A stretch of 64,000 bases of DNA from Arthrobacter sp. PGP41 (GCF_002953935.1 NZ_CP026514.1:3534001-3598000), one strand, 5' to 3'; counted from the stretch's first letter, positions 1 to 8,967 are shown. Numbers and translations: made by a program. The notes: generated from the sequence alone by a model not told the origin.

Positions 1-491
1 CTGGCCAGCTGGTAGATCGTGTTGAACTGCAGGAACTGCAGCCCCGTGGTGGAGTAGAGGCGGGCGGGGTCCAGTTTCCGGTGCACGGGTTCGACGGCGG
101 CGCGGCTGCGGTCATCGCGGTAGCTGAACGGCGGGGCCGTCAGCTCGCCCGCGGCGTTGACCAGTCCGTAGTCCACGGCCCAGGTGTCGATGCCGATGCC
201 GGCGATCCGCTCACCCTGCACGGCAGCGACGGTGCCCGCCGCCGTCAGGCCCTTCAGCACCTCCGCGAAGAGGGCGTCGAAGTCCCAGCGGAGGCCGCCG
301 TCGATCTCCACCACCCCGTTGGGGAAGCGGTGGACCACCTCCAGCTCCACGCCGCGTCCTGCGACCCTGCCCAGGATGACCCGGCCGGAGGAAGCGCCAA
401 TATCGACGGCGGCGAAGACACTGGAGGTTGTACCGGCGGAATCCGCCCCGGCCGGAGCCGGAGCGGATCCGCTGTGGGGTGCAGTGTTCAT
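1..491 (-). CDS. rhaB: Rhamnulokinase, N-terminal part (cut by window edge)
   Basis: This gene would phosphorylate L-rhamnulose to L-rhamnulose-1-phosphate in the cytoplasm. Only the first 163 residues are in the window; the 3' end lies before base 1. The visible protein carries the FGGY-kinase phosphate-binding stretch VDIGASSGRVILGRV and, further on, GIDTWAVDYGL and a substrate-loop region ending LQFNTIYQLA, all closely matching known RhaB proteins. The ATG at 491 overlaps the stop of the upstream aldolase/dehydrogenase gene (ATGA), so the two are translationally coupled. It is the last visible gene of the rhamnose operon. The residue matches are seen directly; the substrate follows from the family and the operon. 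Confidence 0.9.
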   Translation of the reverse strand, partial: MNTAPHSGSAPAPAGADSAGTTSSVFAAVDIGASSGRVILGRVAGRGVELEVVHRFPNGVVEIDGGLRWDFDALFAEVLKGLTAAGTVAAVQGERIAGIGIDTWAVDYGLVNAAGELTAPPFSYRDDRSRAAVEPVHRKLDPARLYSTTGLQFLQFNTIYQLA

Positions 492-2524
492 CGGAGGAAG
501 GCTGCGGCTACTCCGGCGTCCACGGGGATGTGGAGTCCGGTGGTGTGGGACAGTTCGCTGCTGGTCAGGACCGCGGCGGCGTTGGCCACGTGTTCGGGCA
601 GGACTTCGCGTTTGAGCAGGGTGCGCTGGGCGTAGTACTTGCCCAGTTCCTGCTCGTCCACGCCGTAGACCGCGGCGCGTTTGGCACCCCAGCCGCCGGC
701 GAAGATCCCGGAGCCGCGGACCACGCCGTCGGGGTTGATGCCGTTGACGCGGATGCCGTGCTCGCCCAGTTCGGCCGCGAGGAGCCGGACCTGGTGGGCC
801 TGGTCCGCCTTGGTGGCGGAGTAGGCGATGTTGTTCGGGCCGGCGAACACGGAGTTTTTGGAGGAGATGTAGATGATGTCCCCGCCCAGGCCCTGGGCGA
901 TCATGACCTTTGCGGCGGCCTTGGCCACCAGGAAGGAGCCCTTGGCCATCACGTTGTGCTGCAGGTCCCAGTCCTTCTCGGTGGTTTCCAGCAGCGGCTT
1001 GGAGATCGACAGGCCGGCGTTGTTGACCACCAGGTCCACCCCGCCGAACGCCAGCACCGCGGCGTCAATGGCTGCGGCGACCTGCGCCTCGTCCGTGACG
1101 TCGGCCTGGACACCGATGGCGACGTCGGGCCCGCCGAGCTCCTCGGCGACGGCCTGGGCGTTCTCGAGGTTCAGGTCCGCGATGACCACGCAGGCGCCTT
1201 CCGCGGCGAGGCGGGTGGCGATCGCCTTGCCGATCCCCGAGGCCGCGCCGGTGACCAGGGCGATGCGCGTGGCGTGGGACTTGGGCTTGGGCATCCGGGC
1301 GAGCTTGGCTTCCTCCAGCGCCCAGTACTCGATCCGGAACTTCTCGGATTCCTCGATCGGGGCGTAGGTGGAGACCGCCTCGGCGCCGCGCATCACGTTG
1401 ATCGCGTTGAGATAGAACTCGCCGGCGACGCGGGCGGTCTGCTTGTCCGCCCCGTAGGAGAACATGCCCACGCCCGGGACCAGGACGATGGCCGGGTCCG
1501 CGCCGCGCAGCGCGGGGGACTCCGGGGTCGCGTGACGGTCGTAGTAGGCCTGGTAATCCGTCCGGTATTCCGCGTGGAGTTCCTTGAGCCGGGCAATGGA
1601 GTCCTCGATGGACGCCTCGGCGGGCAGGTCCAGGACCAGCGGCTTGACCTTCGTGCGCAGGAAGTGGTCCGGGCAGGACGTGCCCAACGCACCCAGGCGC
1701 GGGTGCTCTGCAGCTGCCAGGAAGTCCAGGACGACGGCGTCATCACTGAAGTGCCCCAGGACCGGCTTGTCCGTGGAGGCCAGGCCACGGATCACCGGCG
1801 CCAGCGCGGCGGCCCTCGCGCGCCGCTCCGCCTCCGGCAGCGCGCCATAGCCGGGCAGTTTGGGCCCGAACGGTTCGGCCTTGCCGTTGTCCCGGATGTA
1901 CTTCTCGGCCTGTTCGATGATCCAGAGCGAGTTGGTCTCGGCTTCTTCGGAGGTGGCGCCCCAGGCGGTGATGCCGTGCCCGCCCAGGATCGTTCCGATG
2001 GCCTGCGGGTTGGCGTCCTTGATCGCCGCGATGTCCAGGCCCAGCTGGAACCCGGGCCGGCGCCAGGGCACCCACACCACTTTGTTGCCGAAGATCTTGG
2101 TGGTCAGGGCCTCGCCGTCCACCGCGGTTGCAATGGCGATCCCGGAATCCGGGTGCAGGTGGTCCACATGCGCCGCGTCCACCAGGCCGTGCATCGCGGT
2201 GTCGATCGAGGGAGCGGCGCCGCCCTTGCCATGCAGGCAGTAATCGAACGCGGCCACCATCTCGTCTTCGCGCTCAACACCCGGGTAGACGTTCTTCAAC
2301 GCGTTCAGCCGGTCCAGCCGCAGCACCGAAAGGTTCTCCGCCTTCAACGTCCCCAGGTCCCCGCCCGAACCCTTCACCCACAACAACCGGACATCCTCGC
2401 CCGTCACCGGGTCCTTCTCCGTGCCCTTCGCGGACGTGTTACCCCCGGCAAAATTCGTGTTCCGCTTATCCGCGCCCAGGCGGTTCGAACGGGAAATCAG
2501 CTCTTCAACAGTCTTGTTCGTCAT
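488..2524 (-). CDS. rhaEW: Bifunctional rhamnulose-1-phosphate aldolase / short-chain dehydrogenase
   Basis: This 678-residue fusion should split L-rhamnulose-1-phosphate into dihydroxyacetone phosphate and L-lactaldehyde, and oxidise the lactaldehyde with NAD. Residues 1 to about 390 are a class II aldolase domain with a zinc-binding HVDHLHPD cluster near residues 119-126 and GGHGITAWG near 181-189. Residues from about 420 are a classical SDR with the cofactor loop TGAASGIG and the catalytic YSATK. The length and two-domain order match the RhaEW/YuxG family. It lies between rhamnose isomerase (6 bases upstream) and rhamnulokinase (4-base overlap). Confidence 0.93.
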   Translation of the reverse strand: MTNKTVEELISRSNRLGADKRNTNFAGGNTSAKGTEKDPVTGEDVRLLWVKGSGGDLGTLKAENLSVLRLDRLNALKNVYPGVEREDEMVAAFDYCLHGKGGAAPSIDTAMHGLVDAAHVDHLHPDSGIAIATAVDGEALTTKIFGNKVVWVPWRRPGFQLGLDIAAIKDANPQAIGTILGGHGITAWGATSEEAETNSLWIIEQAEKYIRDNGKAEPFGPKLPGYGALPEAERRARAAALAPVIRGLASTDKPVLGHFSDDAVVLDFLAAAEHPRLGALGTSCPDHFLRTKVKPLVLDLPAEASIEDSIARLKELHAEYRTDYQAYYDRHATPESPALRGADPAIVLVPGVGMFSYGADKQTARVAGEFYLNAINVMRGAEAVSTYAPIEESEKFRIEYWALEEAKLARMPKPKSHATRIALVTGAASGIGKAIATRLAAEGACVVIADLNLENAQAVAEELGGPDVAIGVQADVTDEAQVAAAIDAAVLAFGGVDLVVNNAGLSISKPLLETTEKDWDLQHNVMAKGSFLVAKAAAKVMIAQGLGGDIIYISSKNSVFAGPNNIAYSATKADQAHQVRLLAAELGEHGIRVNGINPDGVVRGSGIFAGGWGAKRAAVYGVDEQELGKYYAQRTLLKREVLPEHVANAAAVLTSSELSHTTGLHIPVDAGVAAAFLR

Positions 2525-2530
2525 AACTAA

Positions 2531-3709
2531 TCAGGCGCCCCATCCGGCTTGCTGGCCGCCCACGCGGTCCTCGTTGATCTTCTTCTGGTAACCGCTGGCC
2601 TTGAACGCGGCCAGCGGGTCCGCGGGCAGGCCGCGGGATTCACGCCATTCGGCCAGGACGGGCCGGACGTCGGTGTAGAAGGCATCGTTGAAGATGCCGT
2701 TGGCCGCGAGCACGTCACCGGCGCGCTGTGCCTCGGCCAGCGCCGCCGTATCCACGAGCAGGGCACGGGCGGTCATTTCCTGCACATTCAGGACCGAGCG
2801 GATCTGGCCCGGGATCTTCTCCTCCAGGTTGTGGCACTGGTCCAGCATCAACGCGACGCCGGACTCTTTTCCTGACGATTTGCCGAACCCGCCGCCGCGG
2901 ATCACCTCATGCATGATCCGGAACAGCTGGAACGGATCCGCCGCGCCCACAATCAGGTCATCATCCGCGTAGAAGCGGGAGTTGAAATCGAACGAGCCAA
3001 GCTTGCCCAGCCGCAGCAGCTGCATCACGATGAACTCGATATTGGTGCCCGGGGCGTGGTGGCCGGTGTCCAGGCAGACGAACGCTTTCTCGCCCAGCGC
3101 CAGGGTCTGGGCGTAGGAGGTGCCCCAGTCCGGAACATCGGTGTGATAGAAAGCCGGCTCGAAGAACTTGTACTCCAGCACCAGCCGCTGCCCGTCCCCC
3201 AGGGCCGCGTAGATCTCCTGCAGCGACTCGGCCAGGCGGTCCTGGCGGCCGCGCATGTCATCCTGGCCCGGGTAGTTGGTGCCGTCCGCCAGCCAGACCT
3301 TCAGGTCCTTGGAACCCGTGGCGTGCATGATCTCAATGCAGTCCAGGTGATGGTCAATGGCCCGGCGGCGCACGGACTCATTGGACGAGGTCAGCGAACC
3401 GAACTTGTACTCGTCATCCTGGAACGTGTTGGAGTTGATGGTGCCCAGGCCAACGCCCAGGCCGGCCGCGTACTCCTTCAACGCCGAGTAGTCATCCACC
3501 CTGTCCCACGGGATGTGCAGCGCCACCGTGGGCGCCAGGCCGGTCAGTTCATGGACCTTCGCGGCGTCCGCCAGCTTCTCCTGCACAGTGCGCGGGGTGC
3601 CAGGCGTGCCGAACACCCTGAATCGCGTACCCGAATTTCCATAAGCCCACGAAGGGACCTCAATGGCAAGCTCCCCGAGCCTGCCCAGCGCCGTTGCTAC
3701 GTCATTCAT
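2531..3709 (-). CDS. rhaI: L-rhamnose isomerase (RhaI type)
   Basis: This 392-residue cytoplasmic enzyme should convert L-rhamnose to L-rhamnulose using divalent metal. It belongs to the Pseudomonas stutzeri/Bacillus-type isomerase family rather than the E. coli RhaA family. Visible features include WLADGTNYPGQDD and VCLDTGHHAPGTN, typical of the metal-binding TIM barrel, and the N-terminal segment VPSWAYGNSGTRF. The length is normal. It follows the mutarotase gene with an 87-base gap and precedes the aldolase gene by 6 bases, so it is part of the same minus-strand operon. Confidence 0.92.
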   Translation of the reverse strand: MNDVATALGRLGELAIEVPSWAYGNSGTRFRVFGTPGTPRTVQEKLADAAKVHELTGLAPTVALHIPWDRVDDYSALKEYAAGLGVGLGTINSNTFQDDEYKFGSLTSSNESVRRRAIDHHLDCIEIMHATGSKDLKVWLADGTNYPGQDDMRGRQDRLAESLQEIYAALGDGQRLVLEYKFFEPAFYHTDVPDWGTSYAQTLALGEKAFVCLDTGHHAPGTNIEFIVMQLLRLGKLGSFDFNSRFYADDDLIVGAADPFQLFRIMHEVIRGGGFGKSSGKESGVALMLDQCHNLEEKIPGQIRSVLNVQEMTARALLVDTAALAEAQRAGDVLAANGIFNDAFYTDVRPVLAEWRESRGLPADPLAAFKASGYQKKINEDRVGGQQAGWGA

Positions 3710-3796
3710 GATGGTTCTTTCCGGTGTCTTGTGATGCTGTTGGTCTGCTGGATGCTGCCCCGCTGCTGGAGCCTGTTGTTTGCCGGCCCGCCGGCT

Positions 3797-4144
3797 TTAG
3801 GAGGTGGAGGCCTGTGCCGCCGCAAGCTGGCTGTCAAGGTTGAAGACTTCCTCCAGGACCTGGAACCCTTCGTCGGGAGCCTGGCCTGGGTTTTCAAAAA
3901 GCGTGCCCATTTCCGCCTGCCACCGGGCGTTGACCTCGGTGAGTGCCATGCGGGCGCGGACGGCATCGAAATCGTCGCATTCCACGTAGCCAACCAGGAG
4001 CCCGTCCTCGGCCAGGAACAGGGAGTAGTTGTTCCAGCCGGCGTCCTTGAGTGCCCGCAGCATCTCCGGCCACACGGCGGCATGCCGCCGGCGGTATTCG
4101 CCAATCAGCGCTGGCTGGACCGATGAGCGGAAACACACCCTCAT
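3797..4144 (-). CDS. rhaM: L-rhamnose mutarotase
   Basis: This 115-residue enzyme should interconvert the alpha and beta anomers of L-rhamnose, supplying the isomerase. The core MRVCFRSSVQPALIGEYRRRH, WPEMLRALKDAGW and NYSLFLAEDG matches the RhaM/YiiL family. I chose the ATG at 4144 because AGGAGAG lies just upstream and the family's N-terminus begins here; a longer frame from 4186 would run into the operator. It is the promoter-proximal gene of the rhamnose operon, divergent from the LacI regulator. Confidence 0.9.
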   Translation of the reverse strand: MRVCFRSSVQPALIGEYRRRHAAVWPEMLRALKDAGWNNYSLFLAEDGLLVGYVECDDFDAVRARMALTEVNARWQAEMGTLFENPGQAPDEGFQVLEEVFNLDSQLAAAQASTS

Positions 4145-4170
4145 GCCGGACTCTCCTAAACTCGCGGAAA

Positions 4171-4201
4171 CTTTGAATCGTTTCATTGTTACGATTCAAA
4201 G
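4171..4201. promoter_or_regulatory. LacI-type operator between rhaM and the LacI gene
   Basis: CTTTGAATCG at 4171-4180 and CGATTCAAAG at 4192-4201 form a perfect 10-base inverted repeat with an 11-base spacer. It can also be read as two inverted copies of one 12-mer: TGAATCGTTTCA at 4174-4185 and TGAATCGTAACA (minus strand) at 4187-4198. It lies about 30 to 90 bases from both divergent starts. The neighbouring LacI protein is the natural candidate ligand, which is an inference. Confidence 0.75.
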
Positions 4202-4294
4202 TACTCTTGAACAGGAGTAGGTGTCAAGCATTCCGGCAAGCGGTCCGTACAGCGGCCCGAACGCGTGGCACATCACACAGCAGCACGGAGAATC

Positions 4295-5317
4295 ATGAAC
4301 CGCTCAGCCAGTATCAAGGACGTCGCCAACCATGCCAGCGTGGCGGTGGGCACGGTCTCAAATGTGCTGAATTATCCTGACAGGGTCTCGCAGCGGACCA
4401 GGGACCGGGTGCTCAAGGCGATCGATGAGCTGGGTTTCGTCCGTAACGACGCCGCCCGCCAATTGCGCGCCGGCCACAGCCGCACCATCGGCCTGATCGT
4501 CCTGGACGTGGGCAACCCGTTCTTCACCTCCGTGGTGCGCGCGGCCGAGGACGCCGCTGCCCTCCACGGCAGTGCGGTGCTCCTTGGGGACAGCGGCCAC
4601 GACGCCGGCCGGGAAGCCAACTACATCGATCTGTTCCAGGAACAGCGCGTCCAGGGGCTGCTGATCTCCCCGGTGGGTGATGTGACGGAGCGCCTTGACG
4701 TCCTCCGCGAGCGCGGCGTACCCACTGTGCTGGTGGACCGGCTGGCTGACGAGGGTAAGTTCAGCTCCGTAGCAGTGGACGACGACGCCGGCGGGTACCT
4801 GGCTGCGCGGCACCTGCTGGACACCGGCCGCCGTCGGCTGGCCTTTGTGGGTGGCCCCACCTCCATCCGGCAGGTCGCGGACCGCCTGCAGGGCGCGCAG
4901 CGTGCCATCATCGAAGAACCCGGTGCCACGCTGGAGGTCCTGGCATCGGACGCGATGACGGTCCTGGCCGGGCGAAGCGTGGGAAACGCGCTGGTGGAGC
5001 GGGGCCGGGAAGAACTCCCGGACGGCATCTTCTGCGCCAACGACCTCTTGGCGCTGGGGGTCATGCAGTCCCTGACCATGACCCACACGTTCCGCATCCC
5101 CGAGGACGTTGCGCTGATTGGCTATGACGACATTGACTTCGCCGTCTCGGCCGTGGTTCCGCTGTCCTCCATCCGGCAGCCCACGGAGGCGCTGGGGCGC
5201 ACCGCGATCGAACTCCTCGCCGAAGAGGTGGAGTCCCAGAACCCCACGCACCGTTCAGTGGTCTTCACGCCTGAGCTGGTGGTCCGGCAGAGCACGGGGA
5301 CTTCCGCAGGCGGCTGA
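4295..5317 (+). CDS. LacI-family transcriptional regulator, probable rhamnose-operon repressor
   Basis: This 340-residue regulator has an N-terminal helix-turn-helix (IKDVANHASVAVGTVSNVLN) and a hinge region (RNDAARQLRAG). The C-terminal sugar-binding domain is periplasmic-binding-protein-like, from about residue 60, with VDRLADEG and IGYDDIDFA typical of LacI proteins. I placed the start at 4295 because GGAG lies 5 bases upstream and the helix-turn-helix then begins at the usual distance; an ATG at 4265 has no ribosome site. Its position divergent from rhaM and beside a palindromic operator suggests it controls rhamnose catabolism and itself. The effector cannot be read from sequence. Confidence 0.9.
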   Translation: MNRSASIKDVANHASVAVGTVSNVLNYPDRVSQRTRDRVLKAIDELGFVRNDAARQLRAGHSRTIGLIVLDVGNPFFTSVVRAAEDAAALHGSAVLLGDSGHDAGREANYIDLFQEQRVQGLLISPVGDVTERLDVLRERGVPTVLVDRLADEGKFSSVAVDDDAGGYLAARHLLDTGRRRLAFVGGPTSIRQVADRLQGAQRAIIEEPGATLEVLASDAMTVLAGRSVGNALVERGREELPDGIFCANDLLALGVMQSLTMTHTFRIPEDVALIGYDDIDFAVSAVVPLSSIRQPTEALGRTAIELLAEEVESQNPTHRSVVFTPELVVRQSTGTSAGG

Positions 5318-5321
5318 TGCG

Positions 5322-5379
5322 GCACTGTCCGGTTAAGTGGGCAGTGTCCGGTTAAGTAGGCAGCCTCCGGTTAGCTGCC
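5322..5379. repeat. Three 19-base tandem repeats with a hairpin, between convergent genes
   Basis: Units GCACTGTCCGGTTAAGTGG (5322-5340), GCAGTGTCCGGTTAAGTAG (5341-5359) and a more diverged third copy (5360-5378) follow the LacI stop codon directly. The third unit contains GGCAGC/GCTGCC (5359-5364 and 5374-5379), a 6-base stem with a 9-base loop that overlaps the stop of the convergent gene. It may act as a bidirectional terminator; that role is inferred. Confidence 0.6.
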
Positions 5380-5745
5380 TTCCTGCAGCCAGCTCATGGA
5401 CTCTGTCCGGGAGGTGAAAAACCGGGTGGGGCAGGGCGGGATGTGGACGCCCAGGAAGAAGTTTGCGATGATCCGGTCTACTGGGCTTGCTCCCAGGAGC
5501 GCAATCCGGTTGGCAGCACAGGGGATGGAGAAGACCGCTCGGGCCGCCCTGGTGACGTCCTCGGTGGTGGCCATGTCCACCAGCATCGGGTAAGTGCTGT
5601 CGCCCGCTATCCGGTTAACGGCGGCCATGGCCGCCCGGGCGTCCTGCAGTTCTATCCGGACCTTTGGTTCCCAGATCAGGTGGATGATGCCGTCGGAGCG
5701 GAGCTCCACCGTCCCCTTGCCGCCCTCGACAATTACAGGCTCCAT
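5371..5745 (-). CDS. Small STAS/SEC14-like protein of unknown function
   Basis: This predicted soluble protein has 124 residues and no signal peptide or membrane segment. Its pattern, a short beta-rich start (GTVELRSDGIIHLIWEPKVRIEL) and then helix-strand units (LVDMATTEDVTRAARAVF, NRIALLGASPVDRIIANFFLG), resembles the small STAS/SpoIIAA-like proteins often seen in Arthrobacter. These are sometimes linked to light or stress responses, but no partner is visible here. It is a single gene convergent with the LacI gene and divergent from the SplB-like gene. The fold assignment is tentative. Confidence 0.6.
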   Translation of the reverse strand: MEPVIVEGGKGTVELRSDGIIHLIWEPKVRIELQDARAAMAAVNRIAGDSTYPMLVDMATTEDVTRAARAVFSIPCAANRIALLGASPVDRIIANFFLGVHIPPCPTRFFTSRTESMSWLQEGS

Positions 5746-5836
5746 AACCTGCCTCCCTCCCTAGGCGCGCTCCTGTTTCCTCCCTATCTTGCCGTATGCC
5801 TCCGAAGCCATCCCCGCTTCTTGCAACAATGGCCTG

Positions 5837-6901
5837 ATGGACTTCAACCGGCTGCTGCAGATCCGCCGCATCTACGCGCAGCCTGCCGCGCTGGAACTGC
5901 CTAGGGGCAGGGACATCGTGGAACGGTGGCCGGACGCCGACATCATTCCTGTCGAGAACCACTGGAACATCCCGGATGTGCACGGTGATGAGACGAACGT
6001 GCCGCGCTGGTCCCGGATCAAAACGGAGGCGTTGGTCCTCGGCGTCAAAAAGGGGTTGACCGTCAAACCGAACGGCCGGTCCGCGGACTTCATTGCGCCT
6101 TCAACCGCGAACGGCTGCGCCATGGCGTGTGCCTACTGCTACGTACCCCGGCACAAGGGGTACAGCAATCCCGTCACCGTGTTCGCGAACATTGACCAGA
6201 TTGCGGGGTCGCTGGAGCGCCACGTTACGCGCCAGGGCATCAAGCTCGAGCCCAACCAGTGCGATCCGGAGCTCTGGGTCTACGACATCGGTGAGAACAG
6301 TGACTGCTCCGTGGACGCCCTTGTCAGCGACAACGTGGAGGATCTGGTCACACTCTTCCGCGACCTGCCTACCGCCAAGCTGTCCTTTGCCACCAAGTAC
6401 GTCAACCCGGCGATGCTGGGCTGGAACCACGGCGGCCACACCCGGATCCGTTTCTCCCTTATGCCTGCGGCTTTGGCGAAATCGATCGACGTCCGCACCT
6501 CGCCGGTGGCTGAACGCATGGCAGCCATCAACGACTTCGTCGACGCCGGCTATGAGGTGCACGTGAACTTCTCCCCCGTCATTATCACGGACACCTGGCT
6601 CAGCGACTGGGAGGAGCTGCTGCGCCAACTCGACGCGACGCTGAGTGACGCTGCGAAGTCCCAGCTGGCTGCGGAAATCATCTTCCTGACGCACAATGAA
6701 CGGCTCCATGAGGTTAACCTCGGCTGGCATCCGCAGGCTGAGAGCGTGCTGTGGCGCCCGGACCTCCAGGAGGCGAAGGTCTCATCCAACGGCTTCACCA
6801 ACGTCCGCTACCGCTCCGGAACCAAGGCCGGCTACGTACGGCAACTGACCGCCCTGATTGGGAAAATCGCTCCTTACTGCCGCATCCGGTACGCCTTTTG
6901 A
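5837..6901 (+). CDS. Spore photoproduct lyase-like radical SAM protein
   Basis: This 354-residue protein belongs to the actinobacterial SplB-like radical SAM family. The iron-sulfur motif CAMACAYC places cysteines at residues 94, 98 and 101 in the CxxxCxxC spacing, followed by YVPRHKGYSNP. Extra cysteines at about 142 and 157 could supply the catalytic hydrogen donor of true spore photoproduct lyases. The tail PYCRIRYAF is characteristic of the family. I chose the internal ATG at 5837 because homologues as I recall them begin near MDFNRLLQIRRIY; the frame extends to 5789 without a ribosome site. Its function in a non-sporulating organism is unknown, with DNA photoproduct repair the obvious hypothesis. 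Confidence 0.82.
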   Translation: MDFNRLLQIRRIYAQPAALELPRGRDIVERWPDADIIPVENHWNIPDVHGDETNVPRWSRIKTEALVLGVKKGLTVKPNGRSADFIAPSTANGCAMACAYCYVPRHKGYSNPVTVFANIDQIAGSLERHVTRQGIKLEPNQCDPELWVYDIGENSDCSVDALVSDNVEDLVTLFRDLPTAKLSFATKYVNPAMLGWNHGGHTRIRFSLMPAALAKSIDVRTSPVAERMAAINDFVDAGYEVHVNFSPVIITDTWLSDWEELLRQLDATLSDAAKSQLAAEIIFLTHNERLHEVNLGWHPQAESVLWRPDLQEAKVSSNGFTNVRYRSGTKAGYVRQLTALIGKIAPYCRIRYAF

Positions 6902-6984
6902 GGGCACGGATTCCCGGGCCGGCGTCGGGCACGAAACCGGCCTCGCGCCAGGGCCTGCCGCGCCGCGCGGCGCTAGACTGAAGC

Positions 6985-7782
6985 ATGGCCGGCGCCCGTC
7001 TCCGTCTCTTGGCCTGGCTCCTCGTCCTGGCCGCCTTCCTCGGGGCCTGCACGCCCGCCGTCGGCATTAACGCCGCCGTAACCGGGCAAGCGGCCCCGGC
7101 TTCCCCGCCGCCGGCAACAGCGGCCCCGACCGCCCCGCCCCCGGCATCAGCCGCTCCGCCCGCCCCGCCGCCGGCACCCCAGCCGTTCGCCCTCAACCTT
7201 TACCAGGAGGGCGACTTCGTGCCGCAGTACACCTTTGACTGGTGTGTGGCAGCGAGCATCCAAATGGCCCACAACCTCGTGGACGACACGGGCGGCGGCA
7301 CGTGGACAGGCTCTACCCAGCAGGGCGAACTGTGGGAGATGGCCCGGGCCAGGTCGTCCAACTCGTTCAACGGCGCCAACCCCCTCGGGTGGGCGCAGGT
7401 GCTGACGGAAGTTGGCATGGGGCCATACACGGTAGTCAGCATCGCCGACTACGGGACCGCGCTCCAGACGGCGGCACGCGCCATCGCCGCCACGGGCCGG
7501 CCAGTGGGGCTGGTCATGTGGCGCGGCCGCCACGCGTGGGTGATGAGCGGCTTCGAGTCGACCGGCGACCCCGCACGGTTCCAGGAGTTCTCCGTCACCG
7601 GCGTCCGCGTCCAGGATCCGCTCTACCCGCACGGCAGCGCGCAGTGGGGCCTGTCACCCGCGCCCAACAGCCTGCTCACTCCGGAGGAGCTGGCCACGCA
7701 ATTCGTGGTCCGCGAGCCGCGGCGCTGGAGCAGCGAACTGCCGGCCGGTTACCTGATGGTGCTCCCGGTCGCCGGGGCCTGA
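6985..7782 (+). CDS. Lipoprotein with a C39-like cysteine peptidase domain
   Basis: This 265-residue secreted lipoprotein starts with a signal peptide and the lipobox LGAC at about residues 22-25. About 40 residues of Ala/Pro-rich linker follow, then a globular domain. The domain opens with FDWCVAASIQMAHNLV, resembling the active-site cysteine helix of C39/papain-like peptidases. A later GRHAWVMSGF supplies the expected histidine, and VQDPLYP is a plausible acidic site. It is a single plus-strand gene, 160 bases before the DUF808 gene. The lipoprotein call is firm; peptidase activity is inferred from the Cys/His pattern only. Confidence 0.7.
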   Translation: MAGARLRLLAWLLVLAAFLGACTPAVGINAAVTGQAAPASPPPATAAPTAPPPASAAPPAPPPAPQPFALNLYQEGDFVPQYTFDWCVAASIQMAHNLVDDTGGGTWTGSTQQGELWEMARARSSNSFNGANPLGWAQVLTEVGMGPYTVVSIADYGTALQTAARAIAATGRPVGLVMWRGRHAWVMSGFESTGDPARFQEFSVTGVRVQDPLYPHGSAQWGLSPAPNSLLTPEELATQFVVREPRRWSSELPAGYLMVLPVAGA

Positions 7783-7944
7783 CCGGCTGCGGTAGGGGCG
7801 AAGTTCGAAGGAATACTGGCCGCCCGCTGCGGCGCAGCCCGGGCCCGGCTGCCCGCCACCGTATAATCTCAGCATGCCGATCACGCGCCTGCATCCAGGC
7901 AGCCACGCCCAGCCGACGGAACGCCAACTCTGCGGGAGCGGTCT

Positions 7945-8967
7945 GTGAGCGGCGGCCTCGTCGCCCTGCTGGACGACGTCGCAGCCCTGGCCCGCATCGC
8001 GGCCGCCTCTGTGGACGACGTCGCAGCCGGAGCCGCCAAGGCAGGAGCCAAGGCCGCCGGCGTGGTCATCGACGACGCCGCTGTCACCCCGCAGTACGTC
8101 TCCGGGGCGGACCCGTCCCGCGAACTGCCCATGATCAAGCGGATCTTCTGGGGCTCGCTCCGGAACAAGCTGCTCATCATCCTGCCGGCCCTGCTGCTCA
8201 TCAGCGCCTTCCTCCCGTGGGCCATCCCGTTCATTCTCATGCTGGGCGGCACGTACCTGTGCTTCGAAGGTGCCGAGAAGGTCTGGCACAAGCTCCGCCG
8301 GGACCACGCGGACGAAAAAGCACCGGCCGTCCAGCGGGGTCCGGAGGCGGAGGCGAAGGTGGTCAAGGGCGCCATCACCACAGACTTCATCCTGTCCTGC
8401 GAGATCATGGTCATCTCGATGAACGAGGTGGCCGCCGAATCCATCTGGGCCCGGGCTGTCATTCTCGTGGTCGTGGCCCTCGCCATCACGGTGCTTGTGT
8501 ATGGTGCGGTGGCACTGATCGTCAAGATGGATGACATTGGCCTGCACCTGGCCGCCAAGGAATCTGCGGGCTCGCAACGCTTCGGCGAGCTGCTCGTCAA
8601 GGGGATGCCTGCCGTGCTGTCCGCAATCACCCTGATCGGGACAGTCGCCATGCTGTGGGTTGGCGGCCACATCATGCTGCAGGGGGCCTACGACCTCGGC
8701 TGGCATCTGCCGTACGATCTGGTGCATGCCCTCGAGGCCCCGGTGGCCGGAATCGCGGGCATTGGCGGCCTCCTGGCCTGGCTCGTGAACACCCTGTGCT
8801 CAGCCGTCCTGGGACTCGTGTGGGGCCTCGCCGTGATGGCCGTCCTGCACCCGCTGCTGAAGGCCCTGCCGTTCGGCAAGGAGAAGGGCCAGCATGAGGA
8901 GGGTGACGTCCGCGCCGAACTCGCGGGCTACCGGCCGACGAAACACAAGGCGGATCCCGCTCCCTAG
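7945..8967 (+). CDS. DUF808 (YedI-like) inner-membrane protein
   Basis: This 340-residue protein matches the DUF808/YedI family along its length. It starts GLVALLDDVAALARIAAASVDD, has the family's SRELPMIKRIFWGSLRNKL, and shows LISAFLPWAIPFILMLGGTYLCFEG and KGAITTDFILSCEIM. At least six hydrophobic segments are visible. I use the GTG at 7945. No biochemical role is established for this family. It ends one base before the stop of the convergent DUF1961 gene, leaving no intergenic space. Confidence 0.88.
   Translation: MSGGLVALLDDVAALARIAAASVDDVAAGAAKAGAKAAGVVIDDAAVTPQYVSGADPSRELPMIKRIFWGSLRNKLLIILPALLLISAFLPWAIPFILMLGGTYLCFEGAEKVWHKLRRDHADEKAPAVQRGPEAEAKVVKGAITTDFILSCEIMVISMNEVAAESIWARAVILVVVALAITVLVYGAVALIVKMDDIGLHLAAKESAGSQRFGELLVKGMPAVLSAITLIGTVAMLWVGGHIMLQGAYDLGWHLPYDLVHALEAPVAGIAGIGGLLAWLVNTLCSAVLGLVWGLAVMAVLHPLLKALPFGKEKGQHEEGDVRAELAGYRPTKHKADPAP

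Noticed and set aside
428..2530. A 700-codon plus-strand frame opposite the rhamnulose-phosphate aldolase gene
   Set aside because: It is the mirror of a confidently identified gene on the other strand, and its translation is low-complexity Gly/Val/Asp/His-rich with no family match. Long antisense frames are expected at this GC content.
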